From: Sandaracinaceae bacterium | GTDB lineage: Bacteria > Myxococcota_A > Polyangia > Polyangiales > JADJQN01 | DNA: 64,000 nucleotides | Assembly (NCBI GenBank): GCA_016712745.1 | Contig: JADJQN010000003.1 | Coordinates: forward strand, 806,001-870,000 | Direction: 5' to 3' | Part shown: positions 18,357 through 26,396 of the stretch, one piece after another | Layout of the letters: each line of letters opens with the position of its first letter | How positions within the stretch are numbered: position 1 is the first letter of the stretch | Made by a program: the position numbers and the translations under genes | The notes under the pieces: model-generated | Told to the model about the DNA's origin: nothing | Seen by the model: only the letters and a program-made list of their open reading frames with translations | Database searches by the model: none

Positions 18357-19458
18357 CTCCTTTCGCGCGACCTTGTGCGGAGACGCGAGCGCCGAGGCAC
18401 GCATCCATCGCGATTTGCTCGATCTCACGCATGCGATTCAGGCCTTGCTTGGGAACGAACTTGTAGCAACGGTTTTGCTCGGCGGTTATGCGCGCGGCGA
18501 AGGAAGTATCGTCGAGCACGAAAAGCAGCTCGGTCCCTACAACGACTACGATCTGGTGGTGGTTGTGCGCAGCAATGCGCGCGCCCATCACGAAGGGCTT
18601 CGTCATGTCGCTGAAAGCTGGTCGAAGCGCTTGGGCGTCGAGGTGGACGTGTGGCCCGTCGCTGCCGATGATCTGAACCCGCCGCCACGCATTTTGTTAT
18701 GGCTCGACGCAGCCCTGGGCGGAGCGCGCGTGCTTGCGGGTGACGAGCATGTGCTCGATGCAGTGCGCAGGCTCGACGTGCGCGACATTCCTCTTGGCGA
18801 ATCGGGTCGATTGCTCGCCAACCGCGCGGTCGGGCTTGCTCTATCGAACTTGGAAGCAGACCACGACCTGCGGCGCGCGCGCCACGGCCACAAAATGATT
18901 CTTGCGCTCGGTGACGTCTACTTGCTCGCTGCGAATCGCTACGCAGGTACTCTCGCTGCGCGGATGAAGGAGCTCGACACACTGGGAGCTTCTCCCGCAG
19001 TAGGCACCGAGCTTGTAAGCGCCTATCAGGACGCGATTGCGTTTCGGGCACGCCCCGATCTTTGGAAGCCCGCGACTTCGCTCGATGCTTGGTATGAAGC
19101 AACACGCGAGCTTGCGCGAGCGCGTCACCTCTCGTTCGAGGCATTTCGAGTGGGCTCGCCAGCGACGCCCCTTGGCTACGCGACGTTTTCGAAGAGCGTT
19201 TATCCAGAACCGATTGGCCTACGCACAGGCGCATCCATTGGAGCCTCCATCCGCGCACGCATCAAAGTAGGCGTGCCCCTCTGGCCCTACGCTGGACATC
19301 CACGCGAACGCCTTGCACGTGTTGCCATGTTACTCGCGTATGAGCCGCAAGAAACGGCGTCACGCGAGAAAGCGGCGGCGCTCCTCGGAATCGGCCACAA
19401 TGCAACCGACCAAGAGCTGCACGAACGTGTGCGGGCACTCTCGGGCGTCGGAGGCTAG
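18349..19458 (+). CDS. Nucleotidyltransferase-fold protein in polysaccharide operon
   Basis: 369 residues, start GTG 18349 overlapping the GT2 gene by 8 bases. It has the minimal nucleotidyltransferase signature: LLGGYARGEGS (45-53), the acid pair in YNDYDLVVVV (Asp66, Asp68) and a third acidic residue in VEVDVWPV (Asp100). The catalytic triad is therefore complete. The C-terminal half is helical and unassigned. Members of this fold move NMP onto proteins, RNA, drugs or sugars, so the substrate is open. Its place between transferases and an alkaline-phosphatase-like gene suggests modification of the repeat unit or of a partner protein. Confidence 0.8.
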   Translation: MPDSFRATLCGDASAEARIHRDLLDLTHAIQALLGNELVATVLLGGYARGEGSIVEHEKQLGPYNDYDLVVVVRSNARAHHEGLRHVAESWSKRLGVEVDVWPVAADDLNPPPRILLWLDAALGGARVLAGDEHVLDAVRRLDVRDIPLGESGRLLANRAVGLALSNLEADHDLRRARHGHKMILALGDVYLLAANRYAGTLAARMKELDTLGASPAVGTELVSAYQDAIAFRARPDLWKPATSLDAWYEATRELARARHLSFEAFRVGSPATPLGYATFSKSVYPEPIGLRTGASIGASIRARIKVGVPLWPYAGHPRERLARVAMLLAYEPQETASREKAAALLGIGHNATDQELHERVRALSGVGG

Positions 19459-19461
19459 TCG

Positions 19462-20604
19462 GTGAGTGATGCAGTCGAACGCGTGTTGGTTGTATTCGTC
19501 GATGCGCTCGGCCCGTCGCAACTCGCACGCTTTCGCTCTCAGCTGTCGTTTCTGCCGTACGAGAAATCCCTCGATGGCGTGCTCGGTTACTCGTCGGGTG
19601 CACTCGCGACGGTGCTCACGGGCGAGATGCCAAGCGTTCATGGACGCATGTGTCTCTTCACGGCGCGCGAGCCTGATGCGGGCAGCATTCTGCGCCCTCT
19701 GCGCTGGCTAAAACTTCTTCCGTCCATTTTGCATGAGCGTAACGCGTTTCGCCGCGTCCTCTCCCGCGCGCTTGCAACCGCCGAGGGTTTAACCGGCTAC
19801 GTGGCTCTTCACCGTGTGCCTCCGGAAGCGTTCGAGTGGCTCGACATGCCCGAGCGCGAAGATATCTTCAACTCCACCGACATTGGCGGTGCGTCAACCT
19901 TCCTAAGCGACGCGCGTAACGCTGGCCTTTCGGTCTACGCAGCGCCTTGGCAACTGCCCGAAGACGAACGCTGGCTTCACGCACACGCCTCTCTCGAGCG
20001 CAATCCCGTAGACCTCGCTTTCCTCTACGCAGCAGCCCTGGATGGTGCTCTTCACCGAACGGGCAACACCAGCGAGGAAACGTTTGCCGTCGTGGACCGC
20101 ATCGCGAAGGAAATCTCTCGCGCGCGCGAGGCGATGGCACGCGGTGGTGCGACCGTGCGCACCATCATCGTAGGCGATCATGGGATGGCGGATGTGCACA
20201 CGACGATCGATCCGCGTTCGACGGTGCGTGAGCTAGGCGACATTCGCGTCTTCGTCGACAGTACGATGCTGCGTATCTGGGGCGACGATCGTCAGGTGGC
20301 CAAAGCCCGCAAAGTCATCGATAGCGCCCACTTTCCGGGTAATTTCTTCGACGCGCACGCGCTGCGCGAGCGACATGCACCGACGGAAGGGGCGCCCTAC
20401 GGGGACGCAATGTTCGTGCTCGACGAAGGCGTAATCTTCGCGCCCAGCTACGTCGGTGGCAAAGTCGCCGGCATGCACGGCTACGACATTGTTTCGGGCT
20501 CCGCCAAAGCAGCGATGGCATCCGATATGCCGATCCCCGATGACGTTCGTTCGATTGCGGGCGTCGCATCCATCGTGCGTTCGCGCTTGGGTGTCGGCGC
20601 ATGA
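19462..20604 (+). CDS. Alkaline-phosphatase superfamily phosphodiesterase-like protein
   Basis: 380 residues. Metal and nucleophile blocks of the alkaline phosphatase / type I phosphodiesterase superfamily are visible: VFVDALGPSQ (Asp14), YSSGALATVLTGEMPSVHG (candidate nucleophile Ser44 or Ser45, His60), DGALHRTG, and IIVGDHGMAD (Asp239, His240). No signal peptide, so probably cytosolic. It starts 3 bases after the nucleotidyltransferase-like gene and overlaps the next GT4 by 4 bases (ATGA). It could hydrolyse a phosphodiester made by its neighbour or act as a phospho-group transferase; this is inference. Confidence 0.78.
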   Translation: MSDAVERVLVVFVDALGPSQLARFRSQLSFLPYEKSLDGVLGYSSGALATVLTGEMPSVHGRMCLFTAREPDAGSILRPLRWLKLLPSILHERNAFRRVLSRALATAEGLTGYVALHRVPPEAFEWLDMPEREDIFNSTDIGGASTFLSDARNAGLSVYAAPWQLPEDERWLHAHASLERNPVDLAFLYAAALDGALHRTGNTSEETFAVVDRIAKEISRAREAMARGGATVRTIIVGDHGMADVHTTIDPRSTVRELGDIRVFVDSTMLRIWGDDRQVAKARKVIDSAHFPGNFFDAHALRERHAPTEGAPYGDAMFVLDEGVIFAPSYVGGKVAGMHGYDIVSGSAKAAMASDMPIPDDVRSIAGVASIVRSRLGVGA

Positions 20605-21743
20605 AGATTGGGATGGTGGTGCCGCACGCTGGCTACGCTGGCGGCATTGAGAAGTACGCGCACGATCTAAGTCGCTCGCTGCGTGAACGCGGACACCATC
20701 TGACGCTCATCTACTTGGACGAACGCGGACGCGACCGCCAAGCGTACGCTGCGGCGTTCGACGATGTGCGAGCCATGGACTCGCGAAACGTCGCAGACGA
20801 CCTTGACGTCGTCTACGTGCATCGGGCAAACCGCGCCGATGCGCTTGCGCCGTTTCGCCGAGTACCCACAGTCGTTGCGTCACACGATCACGACCTTACG
20901 TGCATCCGCTCGCATCGCTACTTGCCGCTCAGCCTAGAGCCTTGCCACCGCCCGCCCGGACTTTCGTGCGTGCAGCATGGGTGTGTTGTCGTGCGCAGCC
21001 GGCGTCCCGGTGCTCTCTTGCCCATCGCCTTGCGCGACCCTTTCAAGCTGAGGAAAGAGTTGCTCGCGCTGTCTGCGCGCGCTCGCCTGGTTGCGTGCAG
21101 CCAATACATCGCAACCAACATTCGCAACGCGGGCGTCGCGGCCGATCGCGTCGAAGTGATTCACCCCATCCCGCCCGAAAACGACTTGCCCTTGGCGCCG
21201 CGCCCGCAAGGCCGCTCGCTCGCGGTCGTTGGCCAGTTGTTGCGCGGAAAAGGCTTCGAGCACGCGATCGACGCGATGGCCCTTCTGCCCGCCGATGTGA
21301 CGCTAGAGATCGCGGGCGACGGGCCGTCGAAGAGAGTGCTTCGCGATCGCGCGAGCGAAGTTGCCCAGGATCGCGTTCGGTTTTTGGGATACGTTTCGCC
21401 CGAGAGCATGCACGAGATCTACGACCGCGCTTCGATCGTGCTGGTTCCTTCGCACTGGCCCGAGCCGTTTGGCATGGTGGGCATCGAAGCGATGCGCCGC
21501 GCGCGTCCCGTCGTTGGCGCCAACCACGGAGGTATTCCGGAGTGGTTGAAAGAGCCCGCAGCCGGTCGCCTCTTTGTGCCGACGAATGCCCGCAGCCTAG
21601 CCGACTCGGTTTTGACCTTGCTCGACGACGATAAGGCGGGCGAACGCGCGCATGAATTCGTGCGCACGCATTTCGAGCACAAGACCATGGTCGACGCCGT
21701 CGAAGCGATGCTCGAGCGCACGATGAAAGAGCGACTCGCGTGA
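20601..21743 (+). CDS. GT4 family glycosyltransferase
   Basis: 380 residues, start ATG 20601 overlapping the previous stop. GT4 pattern: MKIGMVVPHAGYAGGIEKYA (Gly-rich N-terminal loop), VASHDHDLTC, then a short Cys-containing region (CIRSHRYLPL, HRPPGLSCVQHGC), LAVVGQLLRGKGFEHA, VRFLGYVSPE, and VPSHWPEPFGMVGIEAM with the EX7E motif. The Cys-rich stretch between the two Rossmann halves occurs in a subset of GT4 enzymes and may bind metal. Fifth gene of the operon; it overlaps the Wzy-like gene as GTGA. Confidence 0.92.
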   Translation: MKIGMVVPHAGYAGGIEKYAHDLSRSLRERGHHLTLIYLDERGRDRQAYAAAFDDVRAMDSRNVADDLDVVYVHRANRADALAPFRRVPTVVASHDHDLTCIRSHRYLPLSLEPCHRPPGLSCVQHGCVVVRSRRPGALLPIALRDPFKLRKELLALSARARLVACSQYIATNIRNAGVAADRVEVIHPIPPENDLPLAPRPQGRSLAVVGQLLRGKGFEHAIDAMALLPADVTLEIAGDGPSKRVLRDRASEVAQDRVRFLGYVSPESMHEIYDRASIVLVPSHWPEPFGMVGIEAMRRARPVVGANHGGIPEWLKEPAAGRLFVPTNARSLADSVLTLLDDDKAGERAHEFVRTHFEHKTMVDAVEAMLERTMKERLA

Positions 21744-23026
21744 AGTGGCTCGTGGTCCTTGGGGCGATTCTGGCGGTCTACCCGATCGCGCGCTTCGTGC
21801 GAACGCGGGAAAAGTATCTCATCGCGCTCACGGCGGTCATGTGCGCCTTGCCCTTCATCAATCTCGATCCGCTCGACATCGACCTCGTCGTCGACGCGGG
21901 TTATCACGGCGAGGCCAACGGCTTCACGATTTCCATCGTCGACCTTCTTGCTGGCATTCTCTTCCTAGCGCTGCCGCGCAGCCCGAATCCCGCGCCCTAC
22001 CGTTTAACGCGCTACGCTTATCTCGCGTGTGCGGTCTTTTCGGTCTTTTTTGCTGCCGTTCCACTCTACGCGTGGTTCTCCATTTCCAAGTTGCTTCGCG
22101 GATTTTTCATGCTCGCGACGATCGTTCGCGTCGCGGAGCACAAACGTCTAGGCCCATGGATCATCAACGGCCTGGCGTCTGGCGTCATCCTCTCAGCCTT
22201 CATGTGCGTGTATCAACGCTACATACTTCACTACAACCAGGTCGATGCGTGGATGCCGCATCAGAACACTCTCGGCATGGCCGTGGATCTTGTCTTCCCC
22301 ATCGCGCTTGCGATTCTTCTTGTTGGACCCAAGTGGAAGTTCCCGCTCGCCACCGTTGGCGCCTCAGCGATTTGCATCGTGCTCACGTTGTCACGCGGAT
22401 CGATAGCGATGTTCGTATTGGGTGCGATGGTTGTTTTCTTTGGATCGCTCATCCGCAAATCGTCCACGCGTAAGATTCGCATGGGCATCATTTTTGGACT
22501 CTGCGCGATTCTGGTCGTGGCCAAAAGCTACGACAGCATCATCGACCGCTTCGAGCACGCGCCAGAAGCGTCCGCCGCCGCGCGCGACAAGTTCGTGAGC
22601 GCCGCGAAGGAGATGCTCGCCAACCACCCGACCGGCATCGGCATCAACCAATATTCGTACGTGCTCGGTCATCAAGGCTACGCACAGCGACAGAACCTGC
22701 CTCGCATCGACTACGGCGGCATCGCGCATCACATCTACTGGCTCACCTTGGCCGAGCTCAGCTACATCGGGCTCTTCGCGTATCTATGCATGCTTGCCGT
22801 GCCCCTCTACCTGGCCGGCAAGTACGCATGGAAGGCACGCGACGATGTGCGCGGGGACGTGCTGCTGGGCTGTTTTGCCGGGCTTTTCGCCATGTACGCA
22901 CAAGGCACGCTCGAATGGGCGGCGCGTCAGACGCCGCTCATTTACATGTACTTTATCTTCGCTGGTTTTGTCGCTGTGCTCGCGCGCCAACTCGAAGAGA
23001 AGCTGTCTACTGCGACGCAGAAATAA
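21740..23026 (+). CDS. O-antigen ligase / Wzy polymerase-like membrane protein
   Basis: 428 residues, start GTG 21740 (GTGA overlap). About 11 hydrophobic segments with a large periplasmic loop between about residues 255 and 335, the layout of the Wzy_C/O-antigen ligase family. Conserved-looking features: HQNTLGMAVDLVFPIAL, LTLSRGSIAMFVLGAM and GIGINQYSYVLGH, with Arg and His residues exposed as expected. In a locus with Wzx, OPX and PCP, polymerase is more likely than ligase. Its 3' end overlaps the convergent OPX gene by 20 bases. Confidence 0.87.
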   Translation: MKWLVVLGAILAVYPIARFVRTREKYLIALTAVMCALPFINLDPLDIDLVVDAGYHGEANGFTISIVDLLAGILFLALPRSPNPAPYRLTRYAYLACAVFSVFFAAVPLYAWFSISKLLRGFFMLATIVRVAEHKRLGPWIINGLASGVILSAFMCVYQRYILHYNQVDAWMPHQNTLGMAVDLVFPIALAILLVGPKWKFPLATVGASAICIVLTLSRGSIAMFVLGAMVVFFGSLIRKSSTRKIRMGIIFGLCAILVVAKSYDSIIDRFEHAPEASAAARDKFVSAAKEMLANHPTGIGINQYSYVLGHQGYAQRQNLPRIDYGGIAHHIYWLTLAELSYIGLFAYLCMLAVPLYLAGKYAWKARDDVRGDVLLGCFAGLFAMYAQGTLEWAARQTPLIYMYFIFAGFVAVLARQLEEKLSTATQK

Positions 23027-24008
23027 TCAGGGCCGTCACACCGATGCTGATGCCCGCTGAGAATAGCGGACCGATGCGCTCGAGGAACTCTCCCAAACCT
23101 GCCATCGGATGCTGGCCAACGTAGAGCACATCTCCCGGCGCAAGCTCGATGTCCTGCGCGTCGCCATCGACGATGTCCTGCAGGCTCGCGATGTAAACTT
23201 CCTGATGCCCAACCGGTCCGCGCAAAACGCGCACGTCGTGATCATCGCCATCTCGCGTAAGGCCGTTGACGCCGGCCAAGGCTTGCGTGAGACGAAGACC
23301 TGCGCGGTAGCTGATCTCGTGCGGGTTTGTCACCTGACCCACGATTGTCACTGTGGTGCGTGTGTAGGGAACGAAGAGCGAATCGCCCGGATGGACGCGC
23401 ACGTTCTGACGAGGCTCTCCGCGCAGAGCGCGCGCAACACTGATCGGGAGTGCAACGCCGTTGCGGTACAGGCGGGCGGATGCAAAGTCAGCGACTTCGG
23501 AAACCGTGCCGTCCTGCGACGCAGGTGCAAGTGAGCCGCCGGACATCGCGACCAAATCGGCTACGCGCGTTCCGGGCGAGAGGCGTACCGTGCCCGGATG
23601 CGACACTGCACCCAAGACTGTCGCCGTGTGACCGGCAGAATCAGTCACACGCAAGCTCACGCGTACGAAACGGTCAAACGCGCGCATCGCTTCTTCAACG
23701 CGCGTCTCTGCCGTGCCCAAAGTCAGACCGCCCACTTCAACGTCGCCCGCAAGAGGCACATGAATACGGCCTGCAGCGTCTACGACGATACCGAGGATCT
23801 CTTGTGTTTCGCTCGAGACCGTACGAACCGTCAGCACATCTCCAGCGTAGAGAGTCATGGCCTCGGCAGGATCGTCGGCAATGCCTTCCGGCGCAGGCCC
23901 AAGTTCGCGCTGAAAGTCGCGTTCACTTGGGTGCAGGGGCGCGGGTACATAACCGCCACAGCCCACCATCGAAAAGACGCACACAAGAAGGGCCAGGCTT
24001 GTTCGCAT
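23007..24008 (-). CDS. Polysaccharide export lipoprotein (OPX / Wza-like)
   Basis: 333 residues with lipobox MVGCGG (Cys17). A Poly_export domain follows (MTLYAGDVLTVRTV through HVPLAGDVEVGGLTLGTAE), then two SLBB-like repeats (VLGAVSHPGTVRLSPGTRVADL and IVGQVTNPHEISYRAGLRL, each cut here to the core), each with a DxLFV or DVLYV end. A hydrophobic C-terminal segment (SAGISIGVTALIIS) follows. It forms the outer-membrane export channel, or part of it; the short C-terminus resembles OPX proteins that rely on a separate outer-membrane partner. Divergent from the PCP gene over 110 bases, convergent with the Wzy-like gene. Confidence 0.92.
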   Translation of the reverse strand: MRTSLALLVCVFSMVGCGGYVPAPLHPSERDFQRELGPAPEGIADDPAEAMTLYAGDVLTVRTVSSETQEILGIVVDAAGRIHVPLAGDVEVGGLTLGTAETRVEEAMRAFDRFVRVSLRVTDSAGHTATVLGAVSHPGTVRLSPGTRVADLVAMSGGSLAPASQDGTVSEVADFASARLYRNGVALPISVARALRGEPRQNVRVHPGDSLFVPYTRTTVTIVGQVTNPHEISYRAGLRLTQALAGVNGLTRDGDDHDVRVLRGPVGHQEVYIASLQDIVDGDAQDIELAPGDVLYVGQHPMAGLGEFLERIGPLFSAGISIGVTALIISASQ

Positions 24009-24118
24009 TGCCCAAGCTGCCTATCACGAGATGCGTCCCATCACAAAACCGAGAAGTGAGTGCAGTGCACGGCGGGTCCGTGGTAGAAGGCGGCTAGTAA
24101 ATCCGTAGGAATTCTCAC
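24009..24118. promoter_or_regulatory. Divergent intergenic region between OPX and PCP genes
   Basis: 110 bases between two divergent starts. It must hold the promoters for the OPX gene and for the PCP gene. TAGTAAAT near 24095 is a possible -10-like element for the plus strand and GTGCAC occurs at 24065-24070, but neither is convincing. TAGGAA lies about 10 bases before TTG 24119. Confidence 0.3.
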
Positions 24119-26137
24119 TTGTACGACCCCGTCGACGCCCCCAGAGATCCCGACCGGCCCATTCCGCCGCGATCGCTTGCGCCTCCCGAGCGCTACGGCA
24201 AGCCCGTCGACCTGCATCGCGTGGCTCTCACGTATTGGCGCGCGCGTTACTGGCTCTTGTTCACAGCGGCGTTCGGTATCGCGCTCGGTGTCGTCGTGGC
24301 GAAGCTCCTCGTGCCGCATACCTACACGGCGTCGACGCAACTCGTCTGGGAGCCGGACAATGGCGGACAGCCCCGTCTCGAGCCCGATGTGCGTGAGCTG
24401 CGCACGCTTGTCGATTCGTTGAAGATTCAAGCGAACCTCGCTGAGATCCGCCGCCGCCGATCGATGCCCAAGACGCTCGATCAGATCGCAGCGCAGCTCG
24501 ACATCCATTTCGATCTCGACAGCAATCTGGTTGAAGTCTTCGCGCACGAGAGTACTGCGGAGGGCGCAGCCGATCTCGCGAACACCACGGTCGACGTCTT
24601 TTTGGAACGTGAGCGCACTCTCGAACGCACGCGCCGCGAAGAACAGGTACATAGCCTCGATGCCGACTCCGGGTCCGCGCGGCATGACCTGACCACGGCA
24701 CGCACTGCCTACGATCAGTTCCGCACCGAGAACGGCATCGCCGATCTTTCGGTCGAAACGCAGCAAGCGATTGAGAGCGCGGCGACTCTCACCGCGCAGG
24801 CCGAAATTGAACGCGCGCGCATGCGTGCAGCACGGTCGGCTGCCGCGCAGCACCGCGCAAATCCTGGCACCCCGCTCGTGATCGTCGACGAACAAGCCTC
24901 GCATCGTTTGACCGAAGCTCGCGCCGAGCTCGCGCGTTTGCGCGCGCAGCTCTCCGACCAGCATCCCCAGGTGCAGGCCGCCCAGGCGCAAGTTCGCTCC
25001 CTCGAAGAAGCGCTGCGCGCGCGCCAGGCCGCAGCAGTCGCAGCGACTCCAAGCCCCGCGCCGAACACGCCAAATCAGCCGCGCCCCGCGCCGAACACGG
25101 AAGACAACGCTGTCGATCAAACGTCGACGATTGAACGTCTCGCCGCGAATGCTCGTCAGCGCGTGCAAGCGCTATCGGCGGTTGAGGGACGCGCCAGCGA
25201 GTTGCTTGCCGCGGTGCGCGTCCACGAAGCACGCGTGAGCGATATCGAGCAAGCGCGCGCCCGCGCCCAAGACGCCGCACGCACACCCAGCCCGGGCTTT
25301 CGCGTCGTCTCGCCCGCGTGGCGTCCCGAGAATCCTTCGCGCTCGTATCGCAAAATTGCCGCGATCGCGATTCCGAGCTTCGTCTTCTTCGTCGTCGTCC
25401 TAGGCATCGCGATTTTTGCGGTCGGCCGCATGCGCGTCTTTACGGCGACGGAAGTAGCCTACTGGGGCCGCGCTCCGGTCATTGGCTCGTCAACGTGGCC
25501 GCACGACGGACAGAGCGTCAAAGTACTTGTCGAGGAGCTTGACGACTTCGCGCCGCGCGCTCGAGGAACCACACTGATTGTCGGCGCAACTGCCTCGGAA
25601 GACGCAGTTGCACAAGAGATTGCCCAGCGCCTGCAAGTGTACGCAGTCGCCGTCGTCGATCCGAACAATGAAGCCGTCGTGACGCCACAATACGCCACGC
25701 GCACGCGTTCGCAGCCACCTGCATCCGCGACGTCGCGCCAAACCATCATCAACACGCCACCGCCCCCCGCTGGTCCGGGCAGCGGCATCGTTCCGACGCG
25801 TCAACCGGCGAACATCGTGCCTTCCTTTAGTGGCTATCAAGTCGCCGAGCTCTCGGACATGCCGCGCAGCGAGCCGCCGCGCGAGCCGCACGTGATCGAG
25901 TTGTGGAAGGGCGATCTCGCAGGTCCTCAACTTCGTCGTCAGGCGCGCCTCGCCGACCGTGTCGTCGTCGTACTTACATCGGGCTCGATGACCTTCGCCG
26001 AGCTGCACGCGTTGCAGACGCAGATCGGCCGGGAGACCGGCGTCGGATATCTCGTAGTTGGCATGCCGCCGTACTTATCGAAGTTGGAAGATCGCATCGG
26101 ACCGGTCGACGAATTTTGGCGACAACGCCGGCAGTAA
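24119..26137 (+). CDS. Polysaccharide co-polymerase (Wzz/Wzc-like) with degenerate kinase half
   Basis: 672 residues from TTG 24119. A Wzz domain with TM1 about 38-62 (WLLFTAAFGIALGVVVAK), a long periplasmic coiled-coil region rich in Ala, Arg and Glu (180-400), and TM2 about 413-438. The cytosolic half (about 450-672) aligns by eye with a bacterial tyrosine-kinase fold, but the P-loop position reads IVGATASEDAVAQE (about 485-498) with no GKT/S, no Walker A' is obvious, and the C-terminus lacks a Tyr cluster. It also has a Pro-rich insert near 535-560. It probably sets chain length and couples Wzy to OPX, without its own kinase activity. Confidence 0.87.
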   Translation: MYDPVDAPRDPDRPIPPRSLAPPERYGKPVDLHRVALTYWRARYWLLFTAAFGIALGVVVAKLLVPHTYTASTQLVWEPDNGGQPRLEPDVRELRTLVDSLKIQANLAEIRRRRSMPKTLDQIAAQLDIHFDLDSNLVEVFAHESTAEGAADLANTTVDVFLERERTLERTRREEQVHSLDADSGSARHDLTTARTAYDQFRTENGIADLSVETQQAIESAATLTAQAEIERARMRAARSAAAQHRANPGTPLVIVDEQASHRLTEARAELARLRAQLSDQHPQVQAAQAQVRSLEEALRARQAAAVAATPSPAPNTPNQPRPAPNTEDNAVDQTSTIERLAANARQRVQALSAVEGRASELLAAVRVHEARVSDIEQARARAQDAARTPSPGFRVVSPAWRPENPSRSYRKIAAIAIPSFVFFVVVLGIAIFAVGRMRVFTATEVAYWGRAPVIGSSTWPHDGQSVKVLVEELDDFAPRARGTTLIVGATASEDAVAQEIAQRLQVYAVAVVDPNNEAVVTPQYATRTRSQPPASATSRQTIINTPPPPAGPGSGIVPTRQPANIVPSFSGYQVAELSDMPRSEPPREPHVIELWKGDLAGPQLRRQARLADRVVVVLTSGSMTFAELHALQTQIGRETGVGYLVVGMPPYLSKLEDRIGPVDEFWRQRRQ

Positions 26138-26396
26138 GCGCCCCAGCTGCCCGAACTTGAGCGCGCAGAAAGTGCGCGAGAGTGGGGTCAGGCGCCACAT
26201 AATGCCGCAAACTGGCGACAGCGCTCCCCGCCCAAGGCGGCCGGTCGATGCGCCTGTCTACTTGATACCCCCTTAATTACTGCGCAATTCCACCGATGCG
26301 TGTGTAGCCTGGAAAACGGAAAATCGGCATGGCGCGTGCAGTTACTAATGGCACGCGCCTCCAGGCAGCAGGGGAAGCGCGAAGGACTTGGCAAAT
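26138..26396 (+). promoter_or_regulatory. Structured leader upstream of initiating sugar transferase
   Basis: 259 bases with unusually dense complementary segments. (1) CGCGCA 26162-26167 with TGCGCG 26173-26178, possibly the end of the PCP transcript. (2) CAGGCGC 26189-26195 with GCGCCTG 26250-26256, closing a three-way junction that holds GCC/GGC around gcaaact and CCGCC-caa-GGCGG. (3) GCCTGG 26307-26312 with CCAGGC 26361-26366, enclosing a perfect 9-bp hairpin 26331-26339/26351-26359. (4) CCGAT 26293-26297 can pair with ATCGG 26323-26327, giving a pseudoknot, and GCGTG 26298-26302 competes for CACGC 26352-26356. It matches no riboswitch consensus I can recall. AAGGA at 26382 precedes ATG 26397. 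Confidence 0.45.

Noticed and set aside
24041..25168. Long minus-strand open frame opposite the co-polymerase gene
   Set aside because: It is antisense to a well-supported gene; its protein is Arg/Cys-rich without any motif and reflects GC-biased codon positions.
26138..26396. Known riboswitch class (cobalamin, c-di-GMP) upstream of the sugar transferase
   Set aside because: Conserved boxes of these classes (such as the B12 box or GEMM core) are absent, so only an unclassified structured leader is claimed.
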